In this document: piece after piece, positions 16,685-25,191 of the stretch | How the letters are laid out: each line of letters starts with the position of its first letter | Numbering within the stretch: the stretch's first letter is position 1 | NCBI RefSeq assembly: GCF_004745865.1 | Contig: NZ_SRKZ01000005.1 | Coordinates: 1-64,000, forward strand | From: Hymenobacter wooponensis | GTDB taxonomy: Bacteria; Bacteroidota; Bacteroidia; Cytophagales; Hymenobacteraceae | Length of the DNA stretch: 64,000 nt | Reading direction: 5' to 3' | Notes under the pieces: generated by a model | Told to the model about the DNA's origin: nothing | Databases searched by the model: none | Seen by the model: the letters and a program-made list of their open reading frames with translations, nothing else | Made by a program: the position numbers and the translations under genes

Positions 16685-17692
16685 TTATGAAGATCTTACT
16701 TGGAGAACCAGCTTACCAAACTGCAGGCCATCTGCCATGCGTAGCATAGCGGTTTCGCCTTCAGTAAACGGTAGCACTTCATCAATTACAGGCACTAACT
16801 GATACTGCTCAACAAGGCTTATCATAGCAGCAAAGTCCTGTTCAGTACCCATGGTTGAGCCTAAGATGGAAAGCTGCTTCCAGAATATCTTGGCGGGTGG
16901 CACATCCTTCATGGCCCCGGCCGTACCGCCGTAAAACACGATGCGTCCGCCGGGAGCCGCGGCATCCAGCAGGTCATTAAAACCAGGACCGGCCGCGCTA
17001 TCTATTATCACCTGAAAGGAGCCACCGGCGCGCTTAGTTAGTTCAGCTGCCCACTTTTCGGTCTTATAACTAATGCCGCCTTGAGCCCCCAAGCCAACAG
17101 CTTTCTGTATCTTCTCTTCTGAACCAGAGGTTACCCATACCTCAGCCCCAATGGCAACGGCCATTTGCAAAGCCAGCAATGCTACGCCGCCACCGATGCC
17201 CGTAATAAGCACCCGCTCGCCAGCCTGCAAACCAGCGCGGGTGAATGCAGAACGGTAGGCCGTTACGCCACCCAATGGTAAGGCTGCCGCTTGCTCAAAC
17301 GAGAGATGAGTGGGCTTAGCTTGCACATAGTGGGCCGGTACGCTCACGTACTCGGCAAATGTGCCTTGGTGGGGTAGGCCTAGAATAGCAAACTCACGTG
17401 CCTGAGCCGCTGGGTTGTTGCCCCAGTTATGGCCGGGGTTAATAACTACCGCTTGCCCTTGCAGATCAGCAGGCGCCCCCTCTCCTACCGCCACTACCAC
17501 ACCGGCCCCATCAGAGCCCACGATGCTCGGGTAATTTAAGCCTGCATATTGTCCTTTCTGAATCCAGACGTCACGGTGGTTAAGGGCTGCGGCGTAAATC
17601 TGCACTAGCACCTCGCCAGCACCTAGAGTGGGGGTAGGAACTTCCTGGAGTTGCAAGGGCTGATTGATTCCTTCTAGAACAAGTGCGCGCAT
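16685..17692 (-). CDS. Zinc-independent medium-chain alcohol dehydrogenase/quinone oxidoreductase
   Basis: 335 residues from MRALVLEGINQPLQLQEVP. The frame opens 27 codons earlier, but this is the usual start. The GroES-like domain has AAALNHRDVWIQKGQY and YPSIVGSDGAGVV. In place of the zinc ADH GHE motif it has SDGAG, so it resembles NAD(P)H quinone oxidoreductases rather than zinc-dependent ADH. The Rossmann domain contains ERVLITGIGGGVALLALQMA. It probably reduces small enones or quinones; the exact substrate is unknown. Confidence 0.9.
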   Translation of the reverse strand: MRALVLEGINQPLQLQEVPTPTLGAGEVLVQIYAAALNHRDVWIQKGQYAGLNYPSIVGSDGAGVVVAVGEGAPADLQGQAVVINPGHNWGNNPAAQAREFAILGLPHQGTFAEYVSVPAHYVQAKPTHLSFEQAAALPLGGVTAYRSAFTRAGLQAGERVLITGIGGGVALLALQMAVAIGAEVWVTSGSEEKIQKAVGLGAQGGISYKTEKWAAELTKRAGGSFQVIIDSAAGPGFNDLLDAAAPGGRIVFYGGTAGAMKDVPPAKIFWKQLSILGSTMGTEQDFAAMISLVEQYQLVPVIDEVLPFTEGETAMLRMADGLQFGKLVLQVRSS

Positions 17693-17813
17693 AGGAGCAG
17701 AATTAATGGAAACGGCTGAGAAGCCAGAAACAAGAAGTCGGTTGGGTATAAGACGGGCCGAAAGTAGCAACAACTTGCGCTAGGCCACTTAGCACCTAGT
17801 ACCTTGTTATGAA

Positions 17814-18218
17814 TTACAGGAAGCGCTGCCGCAAGGCCGGAGTTGGCAACAGACAAGCCTCCTGCTGCCCGAACCACTGGTAGCGGTGGCGGGCTACGAA
17901 GCGGTAGGCAGCATCGCGCAGTGGCCTAGGCAACACACGAGCGGCATAGAGCCAGCGCCATCCACCGCTGAGCCGACGTAAAATGCGCAGGACGGCAGTG
18001 GAATACGCGTATGCCTTGCCGCCTTCAACAAGCACAACAGTTTCTGGAGTGATGGCGGGCTGCAAGCCATGCTCTTTAAGCAATGCCTGACCTACTTCTG
18101 ACTGCAAAGAGGCAAATCGAAAATACTGGTTCGCATCTCGCCCAATGACGAACTGTACGAATCCATTGCACAGGTTACAGACACCATCAAACAGAATAGT
18201 GGCAGGCATATCTGACAT
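17814..18218 (-). CDS. DCC-family thiol-disulfide oxidoreductase-like protein (DUF393)
   Basis: 134 residues with the defining DGVCNLCN motif at 11-18, where a CxxC-like pair gives the predicted thioredoxin-like active site. FRFASLQSE and YAYSTAVLRILRRLSGGWRWLYAARVLPRPLRDAAYRFVARHRY are typical of the family. DCC proteins are often adjacent or fused to HTTM membrane proteins. Here an HTTM gene lies 2.5 kb away, across three repeat-protein genes on the opposite strand. No signal peptide is seen. Confidence 0.92.
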   Translation of the reverse strand: MSDMPATILFDGVCNLCNGFVQFVIGRDANQYFRFASLQSEVGQALLKEHGLQPAITPETVVLVEGGKAYAYSTAVLRILRRLSGGWRWLYAARVLPRPLRDAAYRFVARHRYQWFGQQEACLLPTPALRQRFL

Positions 18219-18645
18219 AAGCAGCGAGAAAAGCGGGGAAAGGAGACAAGGGGGTTTGGTACCTTATACGGACCGCCCTGCTGGAAGTAGCTGCAAGTAA
18301 ATTGAATATTGCCAAGACAATTAATTTTAACCAGGATCCTATACTAGTTTCTCTGCCATTTCGCTAGGAGGCAATTCAACCAGTTGCTCTTACCATAAGC
18401 GCATAAAGTAGGAACGCAACGGGCTAGAAATAGCTCACAGGGAAAGCTGGTTGACTTATGACTTCTCAGGAGGCGCCAGAAACCACTTACAGGCTATTGG
18501 CCACAAGCCACCGCATTTATACGTAGCTACAAAACAAGCAATTACCTTAAAAAACCGTATTTATTCACAGGCCATTTCTGAAAAGAACCCGGCTTGCCAG
18601 CCGTATAGCCAGAGAGAATTTCGCCCTTTCAAACCTTTCTGAGCT
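18219..18645. other. Divergent intergenic region upstream of the T/S/G repeat genes
   Basis: 427 bases between the DUF393 gene and the first repeat lipoprotein. It must hold both divergent promoters, but I see no convincing TTTG/TAnnTTTG pair. It is relatively AT-rich in 18290-18345. No gene is supported. Confidence 0.5.
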
Positions 18646-19410
18646 ATGAAAAAAAACTGGTTAATTATTGCCCCTACTTTGCTCCTCGGTCTTTCACTAG
18701 GAATTACTTCCTGTGACGACGACGACGACTCAACAACCCCTTCCACAACCAGCGGCACCACAAGTGGTACGACTAGTGGTACCACATCAGGCACTACGAG
18801 CGGCTCTACCAGTGGCACCACATCGGGCACTACCTCTGGCACAACTTCCGGTACTACTACCTCAGGTACCACTACATCAGGTACGACCTCCGGTACAACA
18901 TCCGGCACTACAACCTCAGGCACTACGTCGGGAACCACATCTGGTACGACTTCTGGTACAACAACCTCTGGTACAACATCAGGCACCACTTCCGGTACTA
19001 CGTCGGGCACTACCTCGGGTACTACTGCCGGTACCACATCGGGTACTACAAGCGGTACTACTACTTCCGGTGGCACTACGTCAGGTACAACCTCGGGTAC
19101 AACCGCTGGCACCACGTCTGGAACGACCTCTGGTACAACTAGCGGCACAACAACTTCAGGTGGTACTACTTCGGGTGGTACAACTAGCGGCACAACAACT
19201 TCCGGCACTACCACTTCGGGTGGCACGACATCCGGCGGTACTACTTCCGGCACCACCACTTCGGGTGGTACGACGTCTGGTGGCACTACCTCGGGTGGTA
19301 CAACATCTGGTGGTACCACTTCAGGGGGTACCACTTCAGGGGGTACAACATCTGGCGGTACTACGTCTGGTGGCACTACTTCTGGCAGCACGGGTGGCTC
19401 AACCACCTAA
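18646..19410 (+). CDS. Thr/Ser/Gly-repeat surface lipoprotein 1
   Basis: 254 residues. The lipoprotein signal peptide ends at Cys23 (SLGITSC) and is followed by five Asp residues. An acidic run right after the lipid Cys is the known surface-export signal type in Bacteroidota lipoproteins. DST at the start of the mature part fits the phylum's O-glycosylation sequon D(S/T)(A/I/L/M/T/V). The remaining 220 residues are almost entirely (T)TSG/GTTSG repeats with no Lys, Glu or aromatic residue. It is likely a disordered, possibly glycosylated stalk or matrix. It heads three similar genes before an HTTM gene. Confidence 0.75.
   Translation: MKKNWLIIAPTLLLGLSLGITSCDDDDDSTTPSTTSGTTSGTTSGTTSGTTSGSTSGTTSGTTSGTTSGTTTSGTTTSGTTSGTTSGTTTSGTTSGTTSGTTSGTTTSGTTSGTTSGTTSGTTSGTTAGTTSGTTSGTTTSGGTTSGTTSGTTAGTTSGTTSGTTSGTTTSGGTTSGGTTSGTTTSGTTTSGGTTSGGTTSGTTTSGGTTSGGTTSGGTTSGGTTSGGTTSGGTTSGGTTSGGTTSGSTGGSTT
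18747..19400 (+). repeat. Degenerate 9/12-base coding repeat (Thr-Thr-Ser-Gly)
   Basis: About 650 bases of tandem units encoding TTSG or GTTSG. The protein repeat is nearly invariant, but codon third positions vary between units (ACT, ACC, ACA and ACG are all used; Ser uses TCx and AGy), so no long exact DNA repeat exists. Later units shift towards SGGT. Confidence 0.9.
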
Positions 19411-19519
19411 GTTCTTTCCTTTCAGCTACTGCCCCGGTTGCTTATGCGGCCGGGGCAGTAGTTGTTTTTATTCTCCACCACAGGCCCTAAGCTTAATGGC
19501 CTGTTAAATTTCTCTGATT

Positions 19520-19933
19520 ATGAATTCGAAACGCATGCACGTAGTGCTGGCACTACTCGGTACGTCCCTTTCACTGGGAGCCTGTAACGGTACCACCCGA
19601 GACGATAAAGCCGATTTGAACGGCAATGGCGCCTCTGATACCATGTCGACCTCGGGCACCTCAAACGCCAACAGTGAAATGATGGAAAACGACGGCGGTG
19701 GTGACACCGGCGGCGCTAATGGCAGCAGCAAGTCGGGAGCTAGCACGGGCAGCACAGCCGGTGTAGGAGCAGGAGCCGGGAATGGAAACTCCGCTAGTGG
19801 CTCCAGTTCTACTGCTGGTGGCTCGGGCTCAACGGCAGGTAGCACGGGTGGCGCAGGCGCCACTACTGGCTCAGGTGGTACTACCGGTAGCACTTCGGGT
19901 AGCAGCTCTACTGCTGGCTCTACCGGCAGCTAA
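19520..19933 (+). CDS. Gly/Ser/Thr-rich lipoprotein 2
   Basis: 137 residues with a lipoprotein signal ending at Cys22 (SLSLGAC). The next segment is mixed and acidic (NGTTRDDKADLNGNGASDTM), including DTM, which fits the Bacteroidota O-glycosylation sequon. From about residue 65 the chain is nearly pure Gly/Ser/Thr/Ala without a strict repeat period. It lies 109 bases after repeat lipoprotein 1 and 100 before repeat protein 3, all on one strand, so the three are probably one transcript or a locally duplicated family. Confidence 0.7.
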   Translation: MNSKRMHVVLALLGTSLSLGACNGTTRDDKADLNGNGASDTMSTSGTSNANSEMMENDGGGDTGGANGSSKSGASTGSTAGVGAGAGNGNSASGSSSTAGGSGSTAGSTGGAGATTGSGGTTGSTSGSSSTAGSTGS

Positions 19934-20033
19934 TTGTCATTGCTATTACCGAGTGTATCGGCAGCTACGGCTGTGCTTTTCTAGTTATACTACTTCTCTA
20001 CCAGCCAAACCCATCACTTAATTCCTTTCTTTC

Positions 20034-20582
20034 ATGAAAAGCACATCCATTTCTCTGTGGGCCCTGGCCTTAACGGCTTCCTCACTTGCCATTTCTTCTA
20101 ACACCGCCGCCTTGGGCTTCCTGAACACAAACACGCCAACTGCTGCGGCTTCTACCGTATCGGATGGCTACTTTGGCCAGGGCTCCACTACTGGTGGTTC
20201 TACCTCTGGCTCGGGTGGCTCTACGTCAGGCTCGGGAAGTACTACCTCCGGCGGTTCTACTTCTGGTTCTGGCGGCTCCACATCGGGCAGCACGGGCGGC
20301 TCTACTTCCGGGTCGAGTGGCTCAATGTCGGGCGGCAGGTCTGGTTCGGGCTCGGGCCGCATGAGCAGCACTTCGGGCTCTACTAGCGGCAGCCGTTCTA
20401 GCCGTGGCACCACCGCAGGGCGCTCTACTTCGGGCAGCCGCACTACATCGGGCAGTAGCACTTCCGGCCGTTCTACGTCGGGCACAATGCGCGGAAGCTC
20501 AACGGGTGGCAGTTCTACCAGCGGCAGCTCTACTTCCGGTTCTACCACTTCAGGCACAACCAGCGGGTCAACTACCCGTTAA
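20034..20582 (+). CDS. Gly/Ser/Thr/Arg-repeat secreted protein 3
   Basis: 182 residues. A Sec signal peptide (about residues 1-27, ending NTAALG) has no lipobox Cys, so this member is probably soluble in the periplasm or released. A short normal segment is followed by GGSTSGSGG-type repeats. Unlike its two neighbours, the second half carries regularly spaced Arg residues (GSRSSRGTTAGRSTSGSR), giving a basic tail. One anionic-anchored and one cationic member of the same repeat type could associate, but that is inference. It is followed by a strong terminator. Confidence 0.7.
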   Translation: MKSTSISLWALALTASSLAISSNTAALGFLNTNTPTAAASTVSDGYFGQGSTTGGSTSGSGGSTSGSGSTTSGGSTSGSGGSTSGSTGGSTSGSSGSMSGGRSGSGSGRMSSTSGSTSGSRSSRGTTAGRSTSGSRTTSGSSTSGRSTSGTMRGSSTGGSSTSGSSTSGSTTSGTTSGSTTR

Positions 20583-20615
20583 GGCAAATCTGACGGTACC
20601 CATTGGATAGCTCAG

Positions 20616-20668
20616 AAGGCGGAAAGGCCGACCATGAGTAGTGGTAGCGCCTTTCCGCCTTTTTGTTT
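20616..20668 (+). terminator. Terminator after the repeat-protein genes
   Basis: A 13-bp perfect stem (20616-20628 with 20649-20661) is followed by TTTTGTTTT. It separates the repeat genes from the HTTM gene and rules against the TTG start at 20663. Confidence 0.85.
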
Positions 20669-20692
20669 TCTCGTACGATCACCTGGCACGGC

Positions 20693-22210
20693 ATGCTCCG
20701 GTTTCTATCGCTTCTTCGCAGTCCTTTCGTTGTTGACCTCAGGGCCCTCGCCCTCCTCCGCGCCGCTGTGGCGGCGGTGGTGCTGCTCGATTTAGGTATT
20801 CGCAGTACCGATTTAGAAGCCTTCTACTCCAACATGGGCGTGCTGCCTTTGTCGGTGCTCTATGAGCGTTCGTGGAACCCATATGTTTTCTCGCTGCACA
20901 CCAGCAGTGGCCTATGGCAAGTGCAGGCGGTGCTTTTTTTACTAGCGGCAGTAGCTGCTATAGCCTTGTTTCTGGGCTACAAAACTCGGCTGGTTACGTT
21001 TATTTCGTGGCTGCTGCTGGTGTCTCTACAAAACCGCAACCCTTTAATTCTGCAGGGCGGCGATGACCTTCTGCGGATGCTGCTGTTTTGGGGATTTTTC
21101 TTGCCTTGGGGCCGGGTGTATTCCCTTGATGCCCGCAAGCGACCGGCACCTACGCAGCTCAGCTACTTCAGCGCCGCCACGGTGGCCTACATCGTGCAGA
21201 TATGCCTGGTGTATTGGTGCACCGCGCTGCTGAAAAGCAGCCCCGAATGGAGCCGTGACGGTACGGCCCTCTACTACGCCCTGAGCCTTGACCAAGTGCT
21301 GATGCCGGGCGGACGGCTGATTTACCCCTATCCGGAGCTGCTGCGCTTTCTAACGCTGGCTTCCTACCGAATGGAGCTGTTCCTGCCCTTAGTGCTTTTC
21401 ATTCCGTTTGCCGTGCCGTGGTGGCGCCTGCTGTTCGTGTTCGTGCTTTATGGCTTTCACCTTGGCATCAGCCTGACGCTCTTTGTAGGACTATTTTTTA
21501 TTATCAACATGGCTTCCGTGCTAGGCCTGTTGCCTACCTCTGCCATGGACTGGCTGGAGAAGCATATAGTGCCCCGGGCCCAGCAGTTGGGTCCACGGGT
21601 GGCCGCCCGGTTTGCGCCCCTGCACCCCCGCTTGGCTTCTTTGCGGCAGGCCGTGCAGCTGCGCGTAGAAACCTCCTGGTCGTTATCAGATGGGCTGCGG
21701 GGGTGGCTGCGTAGCCTCCGCGAAGGCCTAGTGGTAGGCCTGCTTCTGTACATCTGCTGGTGGAATTTTGATTCCATCATCAAGCCCGAGTGGACGATGA
21801 AGGCCCCGATGCGCTGGATTGGCTTTTTGGTACGCATAGATCAGCACTGGGGCATGTTTGCGCCTTCCGTATTCAAGGATGATGGCTGGTATATTCTAGA
21901 CGGCACCACGAAAGACGGCAAGCACGTAGACCTTAACCGGCAAGGCGGCCCGCTCACCTATGCCAAGCCCGCCTCGGTGGTTTCCCTGTTCAGAAACGAC
22001 CGGTGGCGCAAGTATTCCGAGAACTACCTGTTTGTCGACAATGCCTACATGCGGCCCTACTACTGCAATTACCTGTTGCGCATCTGGCACGAGAATCCGG
22101 CTAATCCGCCCTTGCAGCAGCTGGACGTCATTTATATGAAAGAAGTGTCACAACCCGACTATAAAGTGCCGGCGCCCACGCGCGAACTTCTCTGCGGCTG
22201 TGCGCCGTAA
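20693..22210 (+). CDS. HTTM-domain membrane protein (vitamin K-dependent carboxylase-like)
   Basis: 505 residues from ATG at 20693. The frame opens at a TTG ten codons earlier, but that lies in a terminator tail. The HTTM domain (about 1-300) has many membrane segments and the typical starts DLRALALLRAAVAAVVLLDL and YKTRLVTFISWLLLVSLQNRNPLI. SLQNRN and GGDDLLRMLLFWGFFLPWGR are family signatures. The remainder is a soluble region with a further membrane segment. HTTM proteins resemble gamma-glutamyl carboxylase, but catalysis in bacteria is unproven and the Glu-free repeat proteins upstream are not obvious substrates. Confidence 0.88.
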   Translation: MLRFLSLLRSPFVVDLRALALLRAAVAAVVLLDLGIRSTDLEAFYSNMGVLPLSVLYERSWNPYVFSLHTSSGLWQVQAVLFLLAAVAAIALFLGYKTRLVTFISWLLLVSLQNRNPLILQGGDDLLRMLLFWGFFLPWGRVYSLDARKRPAPTQLSYFSAATVAYIVQICLVYWCTALLKSSPEWSRDGTALYYALSLDQVLMPGGRLIYPYPELLRFLTLASYRMELFLPLVLFIPFAVPWWRLLFVFVLYGFHLGISLTLFVGLFFIINMASVLGLLPTSAMDWLEKHIVPRAQQLGPRVAARFAPLHPRLASLRQAVQLRVETSWSLSDGLRGWLRSLREGLVVGLLLYICWWNFDSIIKPEWTMKAPMRWIGFLVRIDQHWGMFAPSVFKDDGWYILDGTTKDGKHVDLNRQGGPLTYAKPASVVSLFRNDRWRKYSENYLFVDNAYMRPYYCNYLLRIWHENPANPPLQQLDVIYMKEVSQPDYKVPAPTRELLCGCAP

Positions 22211-22272
22211 CCCCATCTGCTCTGCCTCGAAAACATACTTAGCGCTTGTTCCTCACCAAATCCTAGTCTCTT

Positions 22273-23262
22273 ATGCCCAATCAAGCTAACCGCGCCAACA
22301 CCCCTACCCTGTTCCATGTGGAGCCCGGTATCTGGGGGCTGCGCAACGTGTTTGTCAACCTGTTTTACGTGCGCAACCCCGATTCTCCCACCGACCCGTG
22401 GGTGCTGGTAGACGCCGGGCTGCCGGGCTCAGGCCCAAAGCTGCATCATCATGCGCAGGAGCTGTTCGGAGCCGATAATCCGCCGGCAGCTATTTTGCTC
22501 ACGCATGGCCACTTCGACCACGTAGGTGGCCTACACTACTTGCTGGAGCAGTGGCCCGAGGTACCGGTATATGTGCATCCGCTGGAACTGCCTTACCTGA
22601 CGGGGCTTTCTTCTTACCCTCCGCCAGACCCCACGGTGGGGGGTGGCGCTATGGCCGCTTTGTCTTTTCTATATCCGAAAAGCCCGCTTGACCTCGGCGA
22701 CCGGGTAAAAACGCTGCCGGAAGATGGCTCAGTGCCGTTTTTGCCAGGTTGGCGCTGGGTATTTACGCCGGGGCATGCCCCAGGCCACGTGTCTTTTTTC
22801 CGGGAGCAAGACAAACTACTGCTGGCCGGTGATGCCTTCGTGACCACCAAGCAGGAATCGGCACTTTCGGTGTGGGTGCAGAAGCAGGAGGTACACGGGC
22901 CGCCCATGTATTTCACGCCCGATTGGCAGCTGGCCCGGCAGTCGGTGGAGCGGCTGGCGGCGCTGATGCCGCGAGTAGCGGCTACGGGCCACGGCATTCC
23001 GATGCGCGGCGAAGAGCTTAGCCGGCAGCTAGCCGACTTGGTAGAACACTTTGATCAGAAAGCGGTGCCCATGCACGGGCGTTACGTAGGCCACCCCGCC
23101 CAAACCGACGAGACGGGCGTACGCTCAGTGCCCCCACCTGTAGCTCCGCGCCTCTCGTTTTGGCTGATTGGTGCTGGCCTAGCGCTGGTTGGTGGCCTAC
23201 TGTGGGCCAACCGGCAAAAAGAACACGGCGACTACGCAGAGTATGACGACTACGATGAGTAG
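22273..23262 (+). CDS. MBL-fold metallo-hydrolase with C-terminal membrane anchor
   Basis: 329 residues. The metallo-beta-lactamase motif THGHFDH is at 77-83, with further ligands in the FTPGHAPGHVSFF and AATGHGIP segments, so two metals are likely bound. The C-terminal region has a single membrane helix (LSFWLIGAGLALVGGLLWANR) and an acidic Tyr/Asp/Glu tail. There is no signal peptide, which suggests a cytosolic catalytic domain tail-anchored to the membrane. It follows the HTTM gene by 62 bases on the same strand. The substrate is unknown. Confidence 0.88.
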   Translation: MPNQANRANTPTLFHVEPGIWGLRNVFVNLFYVRNPDSPTDPWVLVDAGLPGSGPKLHHHAQELFGADNPPAAILLTHGHFDHVGGLHYLLEQWPEVPVYVHPLELPYLTGLSSYPPPDPTVGGGAMAALSFLYPKSPLDLGDRVKTLPEDGSVPFLPGWRWVFTPGHAPGHVSFFREQDKLLLAGDAFVTTKQESALSVWVQKQEVHGPPMYFTPDWQLARQSVERLAALMPRVAATGHGIPMRGEELSRQLADLVEHFDQKAVPMHGRYVGHPAQTDETGVRSVPPPVAPRLSFWLIGAGLALVGGLLWANRQKEHGDYAEYDDYDE

Positions 23263-23394
23263 CCTCCTATAGCCCTATGAGCTAGGCTTGCTTTTCCGTA
23301 TTCCACCCACCAAAACTGCTTCCACCACCCAGTGGCTGAAGGTTCTATTACGGACCTCGGCGCTGGGTGGTAGGGGCATGTTGTTTCCTTTCTT

Positions 23395-24279
23395 ATGGCT
23401 TCCTCTCCCTCCAGACCACCCACTGGGGCCGTGCCACTCAGCCGCCAGCTAGCCTCCCTGCGCCACCTTGATTTGCGCAAGCACTCAATTGATGAACTGA
23501 CTGATCGGGTGCGGCAGTTGCTAGAAGGGCAAACGCTGCGCTGCCTAAACTTTGCGCCGGGCCTATTGCTATACCGGGGCATTGTAGGTAAAAAGCGGCC
23601 CGAATGCGTGAGTGATGTGTCGTATCCGCCTGCCGAGCGAGCCGTACGCGACCAGCGCGCCAATAGGGCCGGCTCGCCAATGTTTTACTGCAGCGCCACC
23701 TGGCACCCGCCGTTTTTTGAGGCTGGCGTAGTGCCCGGCGACCATATTGTCATTAGCCGCTGGCAGACCAGAAAACCCTTGCGCATCATCAGCTTTGGGT
23801 ACGCCGACGTCTGCGTAGACGACCCGCACACCGACCGTGACCAAGCCCTGCGTTGGGCGCTGCGGCAGCTACCCGATGATACCCGGGCCCTGGCGCAATT
23901 CCTGACGGGCGCTTTCACGCGCACGGTCCACGATGACACGGCGCACCATTACCGCCTGTCAATTGCCATTGCGGAAGCCTTCCAGTTGGGCTCCGCGTTT
24001 GATGGGCTACTCCACCCCTCAGCCGCCATGCCCAGTCCGGCCCATAACTTGGCTCTTCATCCATCTTGTCTTGATGAGGGTATGCTGGCTCTGCAATACG
24101 TGGAGCAATTGCGCGTCAACCGGATTGAGACGGAAACCATTGATGTTTGCTCCATTAATATTGCGCGCGAAAGCAATGAGGACGGCCAGCTGGAATGGAT
24201 GGAGCGGCCGGGGAATTGGGTAATGCGCGAAGGCGCCCAAGGCTCTGACCTGTGCTACCAGAATGGCCTGTGGCAATAA
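23395..24279 (+). CDS. RES-domain-like protein
   Basis: 294 residues with the residue pattern of RES proteins: Arg61 in LLLYRGIV, Arg91/Tyr98 in RANRAGSPMFYCS, Glu109 in PPFFEAG, and Ser209 plus Asn218 in FDGLLHPSAAMPSPAHNLAL. In characterised RES toxins (MbcT, RES-Xre) the Arg, Glu and Ser line an NAD+-degrading site. The protein is longer than typical RES toxins (about 160-230 residues), with about 45 extra N-terminal and 70 C-terminal residues. No Xre/MbcA antitoxin gene flanks it, so it may be a stand-alone enzyme. The assignment rests on motif order only. Confidence 0.65.
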   Translation: MASSPSRPPTGAVPLSRQLASLRHLDLRKHSIDELTDRVRQLLEGQTLRCLNFAPGLLLYRGIVGKKRPECVSDVSYPPAERAVRDQRANRAGSPMFYCSATWHPPFFEAGVVPGDHIVISRWQTRKPLRIISFGYADVCVDDPHTDRDQALRWALRQLPDDTRALAQFLTGAFTRTVHDDTAHHYRLSIAIAEAFQLGSAFDGLLHPSAAMPSPAHNLALHPSCLDEGMLALQYVEQLRVNRIETETIDVCSINIARESNEDGQLEWMERPGNWVMREGAQGSDLCYQNGLWQ

Positions 24280-24312
24280 GTGGCCTAGCGCCAGCAAGCT
24301 CTGCCGTATTGC

Positions 24313-25086
24313 CTACCAGGCCAAGTGCAGATCACAATACCAAAAGCCCGCCGCAAACGGATTGGGTGCTGGTTCGGTAGCTGCGTCGGCATTGGCTGGC
24401 GGGCAGGTGTTTTGGCTGCTAGCGGGTGCCTGGTACGTGCGGTGCACCAACTCGCCGCGCTCAAACGGAATTGGGCGGCTGAAGTAGGGAGCGTCAAACA
24501 CAAAGCTGTGGTATTCTCCGTTTTCGCCGCAGGAGTCTACGCCGGCGGGCAGGTCGCGCAGAAACTCCTCGTCGAGGAGACGACCGCAGAAGCTCTGGTC
24601 GAGGTACTGGTCGTTTACGCAGACTACCACCGCCCGGAAGCCCAGGGCTAGGTATTCACGCAGCAGTTCTGCATTTGGGCGCTGCCAGAGCGGAAACACG
24701 GCCTGCATGCCCACACGGGCCAACTGCTGCTCCCGGTACTGGCGCAGATCTTCCAAGTAAATGTCTCCGAATACAGAATGCGTAATGCCCTGCGCTTGCA
24801 GAGGAGCCAGTGTCGCCCGCATCTGGGCTTCATATTCCGCCATGTCGGGCATTTCGGGGAGCTCTAGCCTGGTGAGCGGCAAGCCAATGCGCTGCGCCTG
24901 GGCCTCTAGCAACTCCAGGCGTACGCCGTGCATAGACACCCGTTGAAAATGCGTGTTTACGCTCGTTAACAGCGCTTTTACGTGCAGCTGCGGGTCACGA
25001 AGGGCGTGGTAAAGGGCCAGGGCTGAGTCTTTGCCGCCGCTCCAGTTCATGAGGGAGGGAGCCGGTACTTTTGATTGCATACGCAA
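24313..25086 (-). CDS. Dph6-like ATP pyrophosphatase (diphthine-ammonia ligase family)
   Basis: 257 residues of the adenine-nucleotide alpha-hydrolase fold. The PP-loop SGGKDSALAL begins at 16. FGDIYLEDLRQYREQQ and the GENGEYHSFVFDAP motif are characteristic of the Dph6/MJ0570 family. Bacteria lack diphthamide, so the true role is unknown, probably amidation or thiolation of a small molecule. The C-terminal 40 residues are a low-complexity Pro/Ala extension ending FWYCDLHLAW. It converges with the RES-like gene, 33 bases between stops. Confidence 0.88.
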   Translation of the reverse strand: MRMQSKVPAPSLMNWSGGKDSALALYHALRDPQLHVKALLTSVNTHFQRVSMHGVRLELLEAQAQRIGLPLTRLELPEMPDMAEYEAQMRATLAPLQAQGITHSVFGDIYLEDLRQYREQQLARVGMQAVFPLWQRPNAELLREYLALGFRAVVVCVNDQYLDQSFCGRLLDEEFLRDLPAGVDSCGENGEYHSFVFDAPYFSRPIPFERGELVHRTYQAPASSQNTCPPANADAATEPAPNPFAAGFWYCDLHLAW

Positions 25087-25191
25087 TACTACAACGGTAG
25101 CCCGGAGTTATCCGTGTAACTGAAAGCCCCAGAGTACCGTCTTACCTATATCCCTTTCCTCTCCCTTGCATCTCATCCTATTCTTTTCCTT

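Noticed and set aside
18561..19406. Long antisense frame (281 codons, Val/Pro/Glu repeats) over the Thr/Ser/Gly-repeat gene
   Set aside because: It is the mirror of a coding repeat: periodic DNA keeps other frames open. It has no signal peptide or upstream features, whereas the sense frame has a lipoprotein signal, an ATG and a plausible gene context.
18713..19507. Second sense frame (Leu/Pro/Gln/Val-rich, 264 codons) inside the repeat gene
   Set aside because: It arises from the same repeat read in another frame, lacks a signal peptide, and its composition is odd only because of the repeat.
18747..20580. CRISPR-like or satellite array
   Set aside because: Units are 9-12 bases, contiguous without unique spacers, and encode in-frame Thr/Ser/Gly repeats; no cas genes are present.
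20663..20692. TTG start for the HTTM gene
   Set aside because: It lies in the T-run of a strong terminator; the ATG at 20693 is the sensible start.
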